From DATAEG01 sp963703085 (GTDB lineage Bacteria > Actinomycetota > Actinomycetes > Mycobacteriales > Jatrophihabitantaceae): DNA of 64,000 nucleotides. Location: contig OY969789.1 in NCBI GenBank assembly GCA_963703085.1, positions 3,410,001 through 3,474,000 of the forward strand, given 5' to 3'. Below the pieces are notes generated by a model that saw nothing but the letters and a program-made list of their open reading frames with translations, was not told where the DNA came from and did no database searches. Shown piece by piece: positions 1-8,671 of the stretch. The position numbers and the translations under genes were made by a program. Within the stretch, counting starts at the first letter, position 1; each line of letters opens with the position of its first letter.

Positions 1-1
1 C

Positions 2-1102
2 TCATCCGGGAAGACCTCGACGAAGGACCTGATCGGCGAGTTGCTGGCCGGGCTCGGCCCGACCCTGGCCCCGCGCGAGTCGTTCAACAACGAGCTGGGC
101 CATCCGTACACCGTGCTGAAGGCCGGGCCCGACACGCGGTACCTGGTGCTCGAGTTGTCGGCACGCGGTGTCGGGCACATCCGCTATCTCGCCGGCATCG
201 CGCCGCCGCGGATCGGGGTCGTGCTGAACGTCGGCTCCGCGCATCTCGGTGAGTTCGGCAGCCGGGAGGCGATCGCGGAGGCGAAGGGCGAACTCGTCGA
301 GGCGTTGCCTGCCGCGGCGGCCGGCGGCGTCGCAGTGCTCAATGCCGACGATCCCGCGGTCGCGGCGATGGCGGCCCGCACCGACGCGCGGGTGGTGATG
401 GTGGGGCAGTCGGCCACCGCGCAGGTCGCCGCCCGCGACGTCACCGTCGACGATCTCGGCAGGGCGAGCTTCCTGCTGGTCACCGAGAAGGGTGACCAAT
501 CGGTGTCGCTGCAGCTGACCGGCGAGCATCACGTGGCCAATGCGCTGGCCGCCGCTGCGGTGGCTCTCGAATGCGGGCAGCCGATCGCGGAGGTTGCCCG
601 GACGCTGTCGGAAAGCCGGCCGTTGTCCAAATCGCGGATGGCCGTCAGCGAACGGGCCGACGGTGTCGTCGTCATCGACGATGCATACAACGCGAACCCG
701 GAGTCGATGCGCGCAGCGCTGAAGACCCTGGCCGTGATGGGACGAGGTCGGCGGACCTGGGCGGTGCTCGGCGAAATGGCCGAGCTGGGCCTGGCCAGCG
801 CCGCCGCACACGACGAGCTGGGCCGGCTGGCGGTCCGGCTGAACGTCAGCCAGCTGCTGGCCGTCGGCCCGGGGGCGCGCGGCGTCGCACAGGCGGCTGC
901 GTTGGAGGGTTCCTGGGACGGTGAGGCAGAGTGGCGGCCGGATATGGACAGTGCGCTCGAGTTGTTGCGCGAGCGGCTGCAGCCGGGCGACATCGTGCTG
1001 GTAAAGGCGTCGAACTCGGTGGGCCTGGCGCGGCTGGCCGCAGCGGTGCGCGACGATCTGTCCGGCCGCGGGGACCGACCGGGTGGAGGTGAGCGCGCGT
1101 GA
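2..1102 (+). CDS. murF: UDP-N-acetylmuramoyl-tripeptide--D-alanyl-D-alanine ligase, 5' end missing
   Basis: MurF adds D-Ala-D-Ala to UDP-MurNAc-tripeptide in the cytoplasm, the last soluble step before lipid I. The window opens inside the gene: 366 codons are visible and roughly the first 100 residues, including the start, lie outside. The first readable residues, SSGKTSTKD, are the Mur-ligase ATP-binding loop. DDAYNANPESM in the C-terminal half is a MurF signature that separates it from MurE, and VLGEMAELG follows. The stop overlaps the mraY start as GTGA, so the two genes are probably translationally coupled. Identity is firm; only completeness is lacking. Confidence 0.95.
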   Translation, partial: SSGKTSTKDLIGELLAGLGPTLAPRESFNNELGHPYTVLKAGPDTRYLVLELSARGVGHIRYLAGIAPPRIGVVLNVGSAHLGEFGSREAIAEAKGELVEALPAAAAGGVAVLNADDPAVAAMAARTDARVVMVGQSATAQVAARDVTVDDLGRASFLLVTEKGDQSVSLQLTGEHHVANALAAAAVALECGQPIAEVARTLSESRPLSKSRMAVSERADGVVVIDDAYNANPESMRAALKTLAVMGRGRRTWAVLGEMAELGLASAAAHDELGRLAVRLNVSQLLAVGPGARGVAQAAALEGSWDGEAEWRPDMDSALELLRERLQPGDIVLVKASNSVGLARLAAAVRDDLSGRGDRPGGGERA

Positions 1103-2190
1103 AGGTCATCTTCATCCCCGCGTTCGTCTCGCTGATGGCGTCGATCCTGGGCACGCCGCTGGTGGTGAAGTTCTTCCGCAACCGCGGCTTCGGCCAGCCG
1201 ATCCGCGACGACGGCCCGCAGGCGCACCTGGTCAAGCGGGGCACCCCGACGATGGGCGGTGTCGCGATCATCGGCTCGACGGTGGTCGGCTACATCGCGG
1301 TGCATCTGTGGACGTGGGTCCGCGGCCAACCGGGCCCGACCGCGTCCGGTCTGCTCCTGCTGTTCCTGATGATCGGGCTCGGGGTCGTCGGCTTCCTCGA
1401 CGACTTCATCAAGATCCGCCATCAGCGCAGTCTCGGGCTGCGAGCCCGGGCCAAGTTCCTCGGCCAGCTGGTGGTGGCGGTGATCTTCGGGATCGGCGCG
1501 ATGGAGTTTCCGGACCGGCACGGCCTCAAGCCTGCCTCCACCCATCTGTCCTACGTGCGGGACATCTCCGAGCTCGGCCTGGGCATCGTCGGCTTCGTCA
1601 TGCTCAGCTATCTGATCGTGGCGGCGACGTCCAATGCGACGAATCTCGCCGACGGTCTGGACGGGCTGGCCATCGGTGCCTCGGCGATGATCTTCGGCGC
1701 GTACACACTGATCTGCGTGCTGCAGGAACGCAACACCTGCGGCGCCAATCCGGTCGGCGGCTGTTATGTGGTGCGCGACCCGCTGGACCTGGCGCTGATC
1801 TCGGCGGCCGGGGTCGGGGCGTGCTTCGGATTTCTGTGGTGGAACGCTGCGCCGGCGCAGATCATCATGGGCGACACCGGCTCGCTGGCACTCGGTGGTC
1901 TGATGGCCGGATTGGCCATCCTCTCCCGCACCGAACTGCTTCTGGTCGTGTTGGCCGGGCTGTTCGCCGCGATCACGCTGTCCAACCTGCTGCAGATGAG
2001 CTGGTTCAAGTTCACCCGCTGGCACACCGGCACTCCGCGGCGGCTTTTCAAGATGGCGCCCTTGCACCACCACTTCGAACTGTCCGGCTGGGAAGAGGTG
2101 ACGATCGTCGTGCGGTTCTGGATCGTCAGCGGGCTGGCCGTCGCGCTCGGCATCGGCTTGTTCTACGCCGAGTTCATCGGGTCCGGGTGA
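1099..2190 (+). CDS. mraY: Phospho-N-acetylmuramoyl-pentapeptide-transferase (lipid I synthase)
   Basis: MraY moves phospho-MurNAc-pentapeptide from UDP to undecaprenyl phosphate in the membrane, making lipid I. The 363-residue protein has the family length and about ten membrane segments. Motifs in order are KRGTPTMGG, FLDDFIKI with the paired catalytic aspartates, NATNLADGLDGL, GDTGSLALGG and the basic loop APLHHHFELSGW. The GTG start is set by the 4-nt overlap with murF. A short gap then leads to murD. Confidence 0.97.
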   Translation: MKVIFIPAFVSLMASILGTPLVVKFFRNRGFGQPIRDDGPQAHLVKRGTPTMGGVAIIGSTVVGYIAVHLWTWVRGQPGPTASGLLLLFLMIGLGVVGFLDDFIKIRHQRSLGLRARAKFLGQLVVAVIFGIGAMEFPDRHGLKPASTHLSYVRDISELGLGIVGFVMLSYLIVAATSNATNLADGLDGLAIGASAMIFGAYTLICVLQERNTCGANPVGGCYVVRDPLDLALISAAGVGACFGFLWWNAAPAQIIMGDTGSLALGGLMAGLAILSRTELLLVVLAGLFAAITLSNLLQMSWFKFTRWHTGTPRRLFKMAPLHHHFELSGWEEVTIVVRFWIVSGLAVALGIGLFYAEFIGSG

Positions 2191-2236
2191 GCGCAGCTTG
2201 CCAGCGAACGAGGGAGCGGCGCGCAGCGATGCGCGC

Positions 2237-3607
2237 ATGACCGCCGGTTCCTACTCCGGCCGTTCGGTGTTGGTCTGCGGGGCCGGGGTCGCCGGTGTTC
2301 CTGCGGCACTGGCTCTGCAGGCCCGCGGCGCCACGGTGACCGTCGTGGACGACCGCCCGTCGCCGCCGGCTACCGCCCGGCTGAGCGAGGCAGGTCTCGG
2401 CGTCGGCGCGCTGCCGCGGCGGCCGGACCGGGGCACTGACCTGCTCGTCGCCTCACCTGGTTTCCGGCCGCACCACCCTTTGCTGGTGGCCGCCGCCGAG
2501 GACGGCGTCGAGGTGATCGGCGAGATCGAGCTGGCCTGGCGACTGCGCGGAGCCGGTGCGGCACCGTGGCTGCTGGTCACCGGCACCAACGGTAAGACCA
2601 CCACGGTCCGGATGCTCGCTGCGATCCTCACCGCGGCCGGGCTGCGCACCCAGGCGGTGGGCAACGTCGGGGTATCGGTCATCGATGCCGTCACCGGCAC
2701 CGAGCCGTACGACGTGCTCGCGGTCGAGGTGTCCAGCCAGCAACTGCACTTCACCAGGTCGGTCGTGCCGTTGGCCGCCGCACTGCTCAACCTGGCACCG
2801 GACCACCTCGACTGGCACGGGTCGCAGGACGAGTACTTCGCGGCGAAAGCCAGGGTCTGGGACCGCAGCGCAGTGGCCGTCGGCAACGTGGACGACGCGC
2901 GGGTGGCTGCCTTGCTGGCGATGGTCGAAGGGCGCCGGGTCGGCGTCACCCTGGCGGCACCGGCGATCGGGCAGGTGGGCACCCGGGCCGGTCGGCTCGT
3001 CGACGCCGCGTTTGCCGACGAGCCGACCGAGTTGGCCGACGCGTCCGCCGTCCACCCGGCCGGTGCGCACAACGTGTCCAACGCGCTGGCGGCGGCGGCG
3101 TTGGCCCGCGCCTACGGAGTACCTGCCGATGCGGTCGCCGAGGGTCTGCGCGCCTTCGTTCCGGACCCACATCGCAACCAGTTTCTCCGGCGCGTGGACG
3201 GCGTCGACTACGTCGATGACAGCAAGGCGACCAACCCGCATGCGGCTGCCGCGTCGCTGCGGCACTACCACTCGATCGTGTGGGTCGCCGGTGGCCAGTT
3301 GAAGGGTGTCGACGTCGAACCGCTGGTCGCCGATATCGCCGGATCGCTGCGCGGGGTCGTGCTGCTCGGCGTGGATCGTGCGCTCGTCGCCGCGGCACTC
3401 GCGCGACACGCCCCCGATGTGCCCGTCGTAGACGTGCAGAGGACCGACGATAGGGCCATGTCGTCTGTCGTCGAGGCCGCCGCATCGCTGGCGCGCACCG
3501 GCGACACCGTGCTGCTCGCTCCGGCGGCCGCGTCCTTCGACATGTTCACCGACTACGGACAACGCGGTGAGCGGTTCGCTGCCGCGGTTCGCGAACTCGG
3601 CCGGTGA
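2237..3607 (+). CDS. murD: UDP-N-acetylmuramoylalanine--D-glutamate ligase
   Basis: MurD adds D-glutamate to UDP-MurNAc-L-Ala. From ATG 2237 the protein has 456 residues. An N-terminal nucleotide-binding fold (VLVCGAGVAGVPAALALQ) precedes the ATP loop TGTNGKTTTVRML at about residue 115. Further along are HLDWHGSQDEY and DDSKATNPHAA, both typical of MurD. The frame stays open back to a TTG at 2198, but those 13 residues are not MurD-like and come from a low-complexity GAGCG-rich spacer. I prefer ATG 2237 although its ribosome binding site is weak. The stop overlaps the ftsW GTG. Confidence 0.93.
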   Translation: MTAGSYSGRSVLVCGAGVAGVPAALALQARGATVTVVDDRPSPPATARLSEAGLGVGALPRRPDRGTDLLVASPGFRPHHPLLVAAAEDGVEVIGEIELAWRLRGAGAAPWLLVTGTNGKTTTVRMLAAILTAAGLRTQAVGNVGVSVIDAVTGTEPYDVLAVEVSSQQLHFTRSVVPLAAALLNLAPDHLDWHGSQDEYFAAKARVWDRSAVAVGNVDDARVAALLAMVEGRRVGVTLAAPAIGQVGTRAGRLVDAAFADEPTELADASAVHPAGAHNVSNALAAAALARAYGVPADAVAEGLRAFVPDPHRNQFLRRVDGVDYVDDSKATNPHAAAASLRHYHSIVWVAGGQLKGVDVEPLVADIAGSLRGVVLLGVDRALVAAALARHAPDVPVVDVQRTDDRAMSSVVEAAASLARTGDTVLLAPAAASFDMFTDYGQRGERFAAAVRELGR

Positions 3608-5127
3608 GCGTGACCGCACTGCGCTCGGCGCGCGAACGGCTGACCCGAGCCCGCAGCAGTTACCTCGACGGCGCCTACACCTCGGTGCAGCTACTCCTGC
3701 TGGCCGGCGGGCTGCTGCTCGGCTTCGGCATCGTCATGGCCGCGTCGACGACGATCTCCGCGTCGCTGCACGACTCGGCGAACGGCGGCACCATCTGGAG
3801 CCAGCTGGTGAAGGAGGGATTGTTCGTCGGCCTCGGGCTGCCGGTGCTCTGGCTCGGCCTGCGGTTGCCCCCACGGGCGTACCGGCTGCTGGCCTACCCG
3901 GTGCTGCTCATCGCGCTGCTGCTGTTGCTCGCGGTCCTCGTGCCGCACGTCGGCGTGACGATCAACGGCGCGCAACGGTGGCTGGCGATCGGCCCGTTCC
4001 AACTACAACCCAGTGAGTTCGCCAAGTTCGCCATGCTGTTGTGGGGCGCGGACCTGCTGGCGCGCAAGGAAGATCTGCGCTCACTGAAGCGTGCGTCACA
4101 CGTGCTCGTCCCGCTGGTGCCCGCATTCGGCGTCGTCATCCTGTTGGTGATGATGGAGCCCGACCTGGGCACCACGCTGTGCTTCCTCACCATCCTGCTC
4201 GGGCTGCTGTGGACGGTCGGGCTGCCGATGCGGTACTTCGCCGGCATCGTTGCCTCGGTGGCCGGCGCGGTGACCGTGCTGGCCATCACCGAGCCGTATC
4301 GGCTGCAGCGGCTGACGTCCTTCACCGACCCGTTCAAGGACGCGCAGAACACCGGTCATCAAGCGGTGCAGGGCCTCTACGCATTGAGCTCCGGCGGCGT
4401 GTTCGGGGTGGGCCTGGGTTCTGGCACCTCGAAGTTCGGCTGGGTGCCGAACGCGAACTCCGACTACATCTTCGCGATCATCGGCGAGGAGCTGGGGCTG
4501 CTCGGCTGCCTGGCCGTGCTCGCCTCGTTCGGGTTGCTGGCGTATTCAGCGGTGCGGGTGGCCCGGCGCAGCAACGACGCGTTCATCCGGCTGGCTGCCA
4601 GCGGCACTGCGGTATGGCTGTGCGGTCAGGCGTTGATCAACATCGGCTACGTCACCGGATTGCTTCCGGTCACCGGCATCCCGCTCCCGTTCGTCTCCGC
4701 CGGCGGCACCTCATTGGTACTGACGATGGGCGTGCTCGGGATGCTCATCTCGTTCGCCCGGCACGAGCCGGAGGCGGTCCGCGCCGCGCAGCGCGCGGCG
4801 CGCAGCAAGCAGCGCAGCCGACTGGTCAGGTGGCTGCACCTGGGCGTTCCCCGGGTGACCGCGTCGCGTCGCCGGCCGGTCCGGCGCGCCCCGAGTGGGC
4901 GCAGCGCCGATCCGGGTCCGCGCCGCGCTCCGGCGCGGCAACCGGCCCCGGCGCGGCAACCGGCCCGGCGCGGCAACCGGCACCGACACGGCAACCGGTT
5001 GCAGCGCGGCAACGCCAACCGGCCCGTTCGGCTGGCCCGCAACCGCGCACCGCCTGCGTCGCGGCCGCTGCCCGTCGCGCGGCAGGGCCTGCGCCCGACC
5101 GGCACCGAGGGCTCGCGCCGTCGATGA
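3604..5127 (+). CDS. ftsW: Septal peptidoglycan glycosyltransferase FtsW (SEDS family), C-terminal frame probably disturbed
   Basis: FtsW polymerises lipid II at the septum with its cognate class B penicillin-binding protein. The membrane core spans roughly residues 30-385 with about ten segments and the SEDS motifs INGAQRWLAIGPFQLQPSEF, SDYIFAIIGEELG and PFVSAGGTS. Beyond it is a very basic tail. The tail contains an 18-bp repeat coding ARQPAP, and its second unit (4950-4966) is one C short. Restoring that base continues ARQPAP, TRQPVA and on to a stop at 5178-5180, overlapping the murG start as ATGA and giving 525 residues instead of 507. As read, the protein ends at 5127. The enzyme domain is unaffected. 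Confidence 0.95.
   Translation: MSVTALRSARERLTRARSSYLDGAYTSVQLLLLAGGLLLGFGIVMAASTTISASLHDSANGGTIWSQLVKEGLFVGLGLPVLWLGLRLPPRAYRLLAYPVLLIALLLLLAVLVPHVGVTINGAQRWLAIGPFQLQPSEFAKFAMLLWGADLLARKEDLRSLKRASHVLVPLVPAFGVVILLVMMEPDLGTTLCFLTILLGLLWTVGLPMRYFAGIVASVAGAVTVLAITEPYRLQRLTSFTDPFKDAQNTGHQAVQGLYALSSGGVFGVGLGSGTSKFGWVPNANSDYIFAIIGEELGLLGCLAVLASFGLLAYSAVRVARRSNDAFIRLAASGTAVWLCGQALINIGYVTGLLPVTGIPLPFVSAGGTSLVLTMGVLGMLISFARHEPEAVRAAQRAARSKQRSRLVRWLHLGVPRVTASRRRPVRRAPSGRSADPGPRRAPARQPAPARQPARRGNRHRHGNRLQRGNANRPVRLARNRAPPASRPLPVARQGLRPTGTEGSRRR
4932..5013 (+). repeat. 18-bp tandem repeat in the 3' end of ftsW
   Basis: Units of the type GGCGCGGCAACCGGCCCC start at 4932, 4950, 4967 and 4985, with a partial fifth at 5003. 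All complete units have 18 bp except the one at 4950, which has 17 because a run of four C is reduced to three. In the right frame each unit codes an ARQPAP-like hexapeptide. Confidence 0.9.
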
Positions 5128-5176
5128 TCCGACCGGCGCACGACGCAGGCGCAGTAACCCGACCGGGGACCCAGCG

Positions 5177-6266
5177 ATGACCAAGCAGGTGGTGGTGGCC
5201 GGCGGGCATTCCGCGGGGCATATCGAACCGATGCTGGCGGTGGCCGATGCCATCCGCCGGCTCGATGATTCGGTGCGGATCACCGCTTTGGGCACGGTGC
5301 GCGGACTCGACACTGCGTTGATCCCGGCCCGCGGCTATCCGCTGGAGCTGATCCCGCCGGTGCCGATGCCGCGCCGGCCCGGCGTGGAGCTGCTGCGCAC
5401 ACCCGGACGGGTGCGCCAAGCCGTGCGGGCGGCCGGCACGGTGCTGGACAAGTTGGATGCGGATCTGGTGATCGGTTTCGGCGGCTATGTGGCACTGCCG
5501 GCCTACCTGGCGGCGCGGCGGCGAAAAACCGCACTGATGGTGCACGAGGCCAACGCGCGACCCGGGCTGGCCAACCGGGTCGGAGCCCGGATCACCCGGC
5601 ACGTCTACACCGCTTCCGCCGCAATCCGCCTTCCGCACGCACACGTGGTCGGTATCCCGCTGCGCCCAGCGATCAGCCATCTCGACCGAACCGCGCTCCG
5701 TTCCGCGGCCCGCACGAGGTTCGGCCTGGACGAGGCCGGTCCGGTATTGCTGGTGACCGGGGGATCGCAGGGAGCCCGGGCGGTGAACGCGGCGATCAGC
5801 AACGCGTCGGCTGAGTTGATCGGCGCCGGGGTGCAGGTGCTGCACATCGTCGGGCCGCAACACCTGCCCGAGCTCCCGGAAGCACCGCCGGCCGGGCCGG
5901 GGCGTTATGTGGCTGTCCCGTTCGTCGCGGAGATGCAGTACGCCTACGCCGCAGCGGATCTGGTGGTGTGCCGGGCCGGCGCGATGACCTGCGCCGAACT
6001 CGCCGCAGTCGGGCTGCCTGCCGTGTTCGTGCCGTTGCCGCTGCGCGGCGGCGAGCAGCGGCTGAATGCCGAGCCGGTTGCCGCCGCCGGCGGCGGCGCT
6101 GATCATCGACAACGAGCAGTTCACCGCGGCTCGGGTCGTTGCCGACGTGCTCCCGCTGATCACCGACGCGCGCCGGCTGGACGCGATGGCCCGAGCCAGC
6201 GCCATGCACGGCAACCGGGACGCCGACACGCTGCTCGCCCAGATCGCCCTAGGCTTGCTGCAGTGA
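5177..6266 (+). CDS. murG: UDP-GlcNAc:MurNAc-pentapeptide-PP-undecaprenol GlcNAc transferase, with a +1 frameshift near 6085-6100
   Basis: MurG converts lipid I to lipid II on the inner face of the membrane (GT-B fold, family GT28). The N-terminal part reads GGHSAGHIEP, a variant of the GGTxGHxxP loop. GFGGYVALPA, HEANARPGLANR, VTGGSQGARAVN and CRAGAMTCAEL follow. After RLNAEPVAAAGG the frame breaks in a GGC run. The expected continuation, ALIIDNEQFTAARVVADVL, lies one base ahead and runs to the stop at 6264-6266. Removing one base gives a normal 362-residue MurG whose stop overlaps the murC start as GTGA. As read, translation would instead run on into murC. Since MurG is essential, a sequencing error is more likely than a pseudogene. 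Confidence 0.9.
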
Positions 6267-7789
6267 ATGACGCCGACCGGGACAGCGAGCAATCGACGAA
6301 GCGATCGTGGAACAGCCCGGCGGGCTGGGCCGCGCCGGGCGAGCGATTGGTCCGCAGCGCGGCCACCGAGCGCGTCCCGACCCTGGCCGAATTGGGCCGG
6401 GTGCACATCATCGGTATCGCCGGCGCCGGCATGAGCGGATTGGCTCGGCTGCTCCTTGCCCGGGGCGTGGCAGTCAGCGGCTGTGAGGCGCGCGATTCCG
6501 ACACCGTGCGCGCACTGCGGGCCCTCGGTGCGGTCGTCTGGGTGGGACATTCGGTCGATCATCTCGACGGGGTGGACAGCGTCATCTATTCGACTGCCAT
6601 CCCGATGACGCACCTGGAGATGGTCGGTGCGCGAGAGCGAGATCTGCCCATCTTCCGGCGGGCCGCGGCCTTGTCCGCAGCGATCGCCGATCGGCGCACC
6701 GTCGCGATCGCCGGCACACATGGCAAGACCACCACCACCTCGCTGCTCACGGTCGCCGCGCAGGCGTGCGGCATCGACCCGTCGTTCGCGATCGGCGGGA
6801 ACCTCTACGAGACCGGGCGGAACGCGCACTGGGGGACCGGTGAGTACGTGTTGGTCGAGGCCGACGAGAGCGACGGGTCGTTCCTGCTGCTGCGTCCGGA
6901 GATTGCCGTGATCACCAACGTCGAGGCCGATCACCTCGAGAACCACGGCGATCTCGAAGGGGTCTTCTGGGCCTTCGAGCAGTTCGTGCAGCGCATCGCC
7001 GAGGGCGGCCTGCTGGTGGCTTGCGCGGATGATCCGGGTGCGCTGCGCATCGCCGACTATGCCCGTTCCCGCGGCGTCCGCGTCACCACATACGGCACGG
7101 CCGCGGATGCCGATGTGCACATCACCGACATCGTGGAAGGGCCCGCCTCGGTCGCGTTCGCCGTGATGGGACGCACGGTGGGAAAGCGTGCGGTGAGCCT
7201 GGGCGCGTTGGTGGGCGAGCACATGGCCCGCAACGGGACGGCCGCACTCACCGTCGCGGCCGAGTTGGGACTGGACCTGGACGTGGTGTCCGAGGTGTGG
7301 GCCCGCTTCCGTGGCGTGCAGCGCCGCTTCGAATTCCGCGGCGCTGCAGCCGGCGTCCGGGTGTATGACGACTACGCCCACCACCCGACCGAGATCGCCG
7401 CCGAGTTGCGCGCTGCCCGGGCGGCGGTCGGCGACGGACGGCTGGTCGCGGTGTTCCAGCCCGGCACGTACAGCCGGACCCAGACCTTCGCCGAGGAGTT
7501 CGGGCAGGCCATGGGGCTGGCCGACATCGCTGTGGTGATGGATGTGTTCGCGGCCCGGGAGGAACCCATTCCCGGGGTGAGCGGCGCGCTGATCGCGCAG
7601 CGCATCCCCCTACCGGCGGACGCGGTCGTGTACGAACCGAGGTGGTCGGCGACCGCCGGCCGAGTGGCGGACTTGGTACGTCCTGGCGACCTGGTGGTGA
7701 CGATGGGCATCGGTGACGTGCACATGGTGTGCCCCGAGATCCTCGCCGAGTTGACCGCTCGGGCCGGTGAGCCGGAGCGGGCCTCATGA
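6263..7789 (+). CDS. murC: UDP-N-acetylmuramate--L-alanine ligase
   Basis: MurC attaches L-alanine to UDP-MurNAc, the first peptide-building step of peptidoglycan. The GTG at 6263 gives 508 residues and overlaps the murG stop. An approximately 45-residue N-terminal extension comes before the Rossmann loop HIIGIAGAGMSGLA. The ATP loop AGTHGKTTTTSLL sits near residue 150, and YDDYAHHPTEI and FQPGTYSRT are typical MurC motifs. The stop overlaps the ftsQ start as ATGA. Confidence 0.95.
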   Translation: MNDADRDSEQSTKRSWNSPAGWAAPGERLVRSAATERVPTLAELGRVHIIGIAGAGMSGLARLLLARGVAVSGCEARDSDTVRALRALGAVVWVGHSVDHLDGVDSVIYSTAIPMTHLEMVGARERDLPIFRRAAALSAAIADRRTVAIAGTHGKTTTTSLLTVAAQACGIDPSFAIGGNLYETGRNAHWGTGEYVLVEADESDGSFLLLRPEIAVITNVEADHLENHGDLEGVFWAFEQFVQRIAEGGLLVACADDPGALRIADYARSRGVRVTTYGTAADADVHITDIVEGPASVAFAVMGRTVGKRAVSLGALVGEHMARNGTAALTVAAELGLDLDVVSEVWARFRGVQRRFEFRGAAAGVRVYDDYAHHPTEIAAELRAARAAVGDGRLVAVFQPGTYSRTQTFAEEFGQAMGLADIAVVMDVFAAREEPIPGVSGALIAQRIPLPADAVVYEPRWSATAGRVADLVRPGDLVVTMGIGDVHMVCPEILAELTARAGEPERAS

Positions 7790-8493
7790 CCATCGAAGCC
7801 CCGCCACGGGTGCACCCGCCGCGTGCCTCCGGCAGTCGCCGCGCCTGGGTGCTGATCGCCGCCGTCGTGGCAGCCATCGCGCTGCTCGTCTGGCTGGTCG
7901 CCTTCAGCCCGGTGCTGGGGGTGCGCTCCGTGCAGGTGAAGGGCGCCAAGGCACTGACGGCGAAGCAGATCGAGGCGGCGGCCGCAGTACCGCACGGCCG
8001 GCCGTTGCTGCGGGTGTCCACGTCGGCCATCGAGAAGCGGGTGGAGAAGTTGCCACAGGTCGGGACGGCCACGGTGTCGGTGTCCTACCCGTCCACCGTG
8101 GTCATCACGGTCTCCGAACGGATTGCCGTCGGGTTCTTCTCCACCGGTGGCCGGTACACGCTGGTGGACCGCACCGGACGGCAGTTTCTCACCGTGGCGA
8201 AGGCGCCGAAGCTGCCGCATCTCGTCGCCGCCGGCGCTGCGATCGACGATCCGGCCACGGTGCAGACGCTGGCCACGGTTGCCGGTGCGCTGACGCCGGG
8301 GCTGCGCCGCATCGTGACAACGGTCAATGCCAACGATGCCCAGCACGTGACGCTGTTGCTCACCGCGCAGCGCACGGTCGTCTGGGGGAATGCCGATCGC
8401 AGCGCGGACAAGGTGAAGGTGCTGACCGCGCTGCTGCACCGCAAAGGCCAAGCCTTCGACGTGAGCGACCCCGATCTCGTGGTGGCGCGTTGA
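7786..8493 (+). CDS. ftsQ: Cell division protein FtsQ (DivIB)
   Basis: FtsQ is a single-pass membrane protein that scaffolds the divisome outside the membrane. The 235-residue product has a short cytoplasmic tail, one membrane segment at about residues 20-42 (VLIAAVVAAIALLVWLVAF), then a POTRA domain beginning VLGVRSVQVKGAKALT with VSYPSTVVITVSER. It overlaps murC by ATGA and closes the coupled string of genes. About 180 bp with a promoter separate it from ftsZ. Confidence 0.93.
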   Translation: MTIEAPPRVHPPRASGSRRAWVLIAAVVAAIALLVWLVAFSPVLGVRSVQVKGAKALTAKQIEAAAAVPHGRPLLRVSTSAIEKRVEKLPQVGTATVSVSYPSTVVITVSERIAVGFFSTGGRYTLVDRTGRQFLTVAKAPKLPHLVAAGAAIDDPATVQTLATVAGALTPGLRRIVTTVNANDAQHVTLLLTAQRTVVWGNADRSADKVKVLTALLHRKGQAFDVSDPDLVVAR

Positions 8494-8552
8494 CCGACGG
8501 CGTGTCTGCGCCATGTGCGGCGTCGGGTGACCTAGCTTTTCTGCATCGGCCC

Positions 8553-8586
8553 AGGTTGACATAACTATAAGGCTCTACCTAAGGAT
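8553..8586 (+). promoter_or_regulatory. ftsZ promoter region
   Basis: An AT-rich island stands out in the ftsQ-ftsZ gap. It holds TTGACA at 8556-8561, ATAACTATAAGGCTC, and a -10 candidate around 8576-8586. From memory similar TTGACAT-containing sequences lie upstream of ftsZ in other actinomycetes. The -35 call is firm; the -10 hexamer is not. Confidence 0.6.
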
Positions 8587-8671
8587 GATGGTTGAGCCGG
8601 ACACGCAGCAGATCGCGTCGCTGCCACCACACGCCGCACGACCCCGACGCACGCACAGGGAAGCAGGGATC

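Noticed and set aside
4826..7384. An 852-codon minus-strand open frame opposite ftsW, murG and murC
   Set aside because: Antisense shadow of three conserved genes, no domain recognised and no start signals.
4895..7789. A 964-codon open frame that would give a MurG-MurC fusion protein
   Set aside because: It starts inside ftsW in the wrong frame, and the stretch between MurG and MurC (6090-6262) is MurG read out of frame. The in-frame MurG C-terminus is present one base away.
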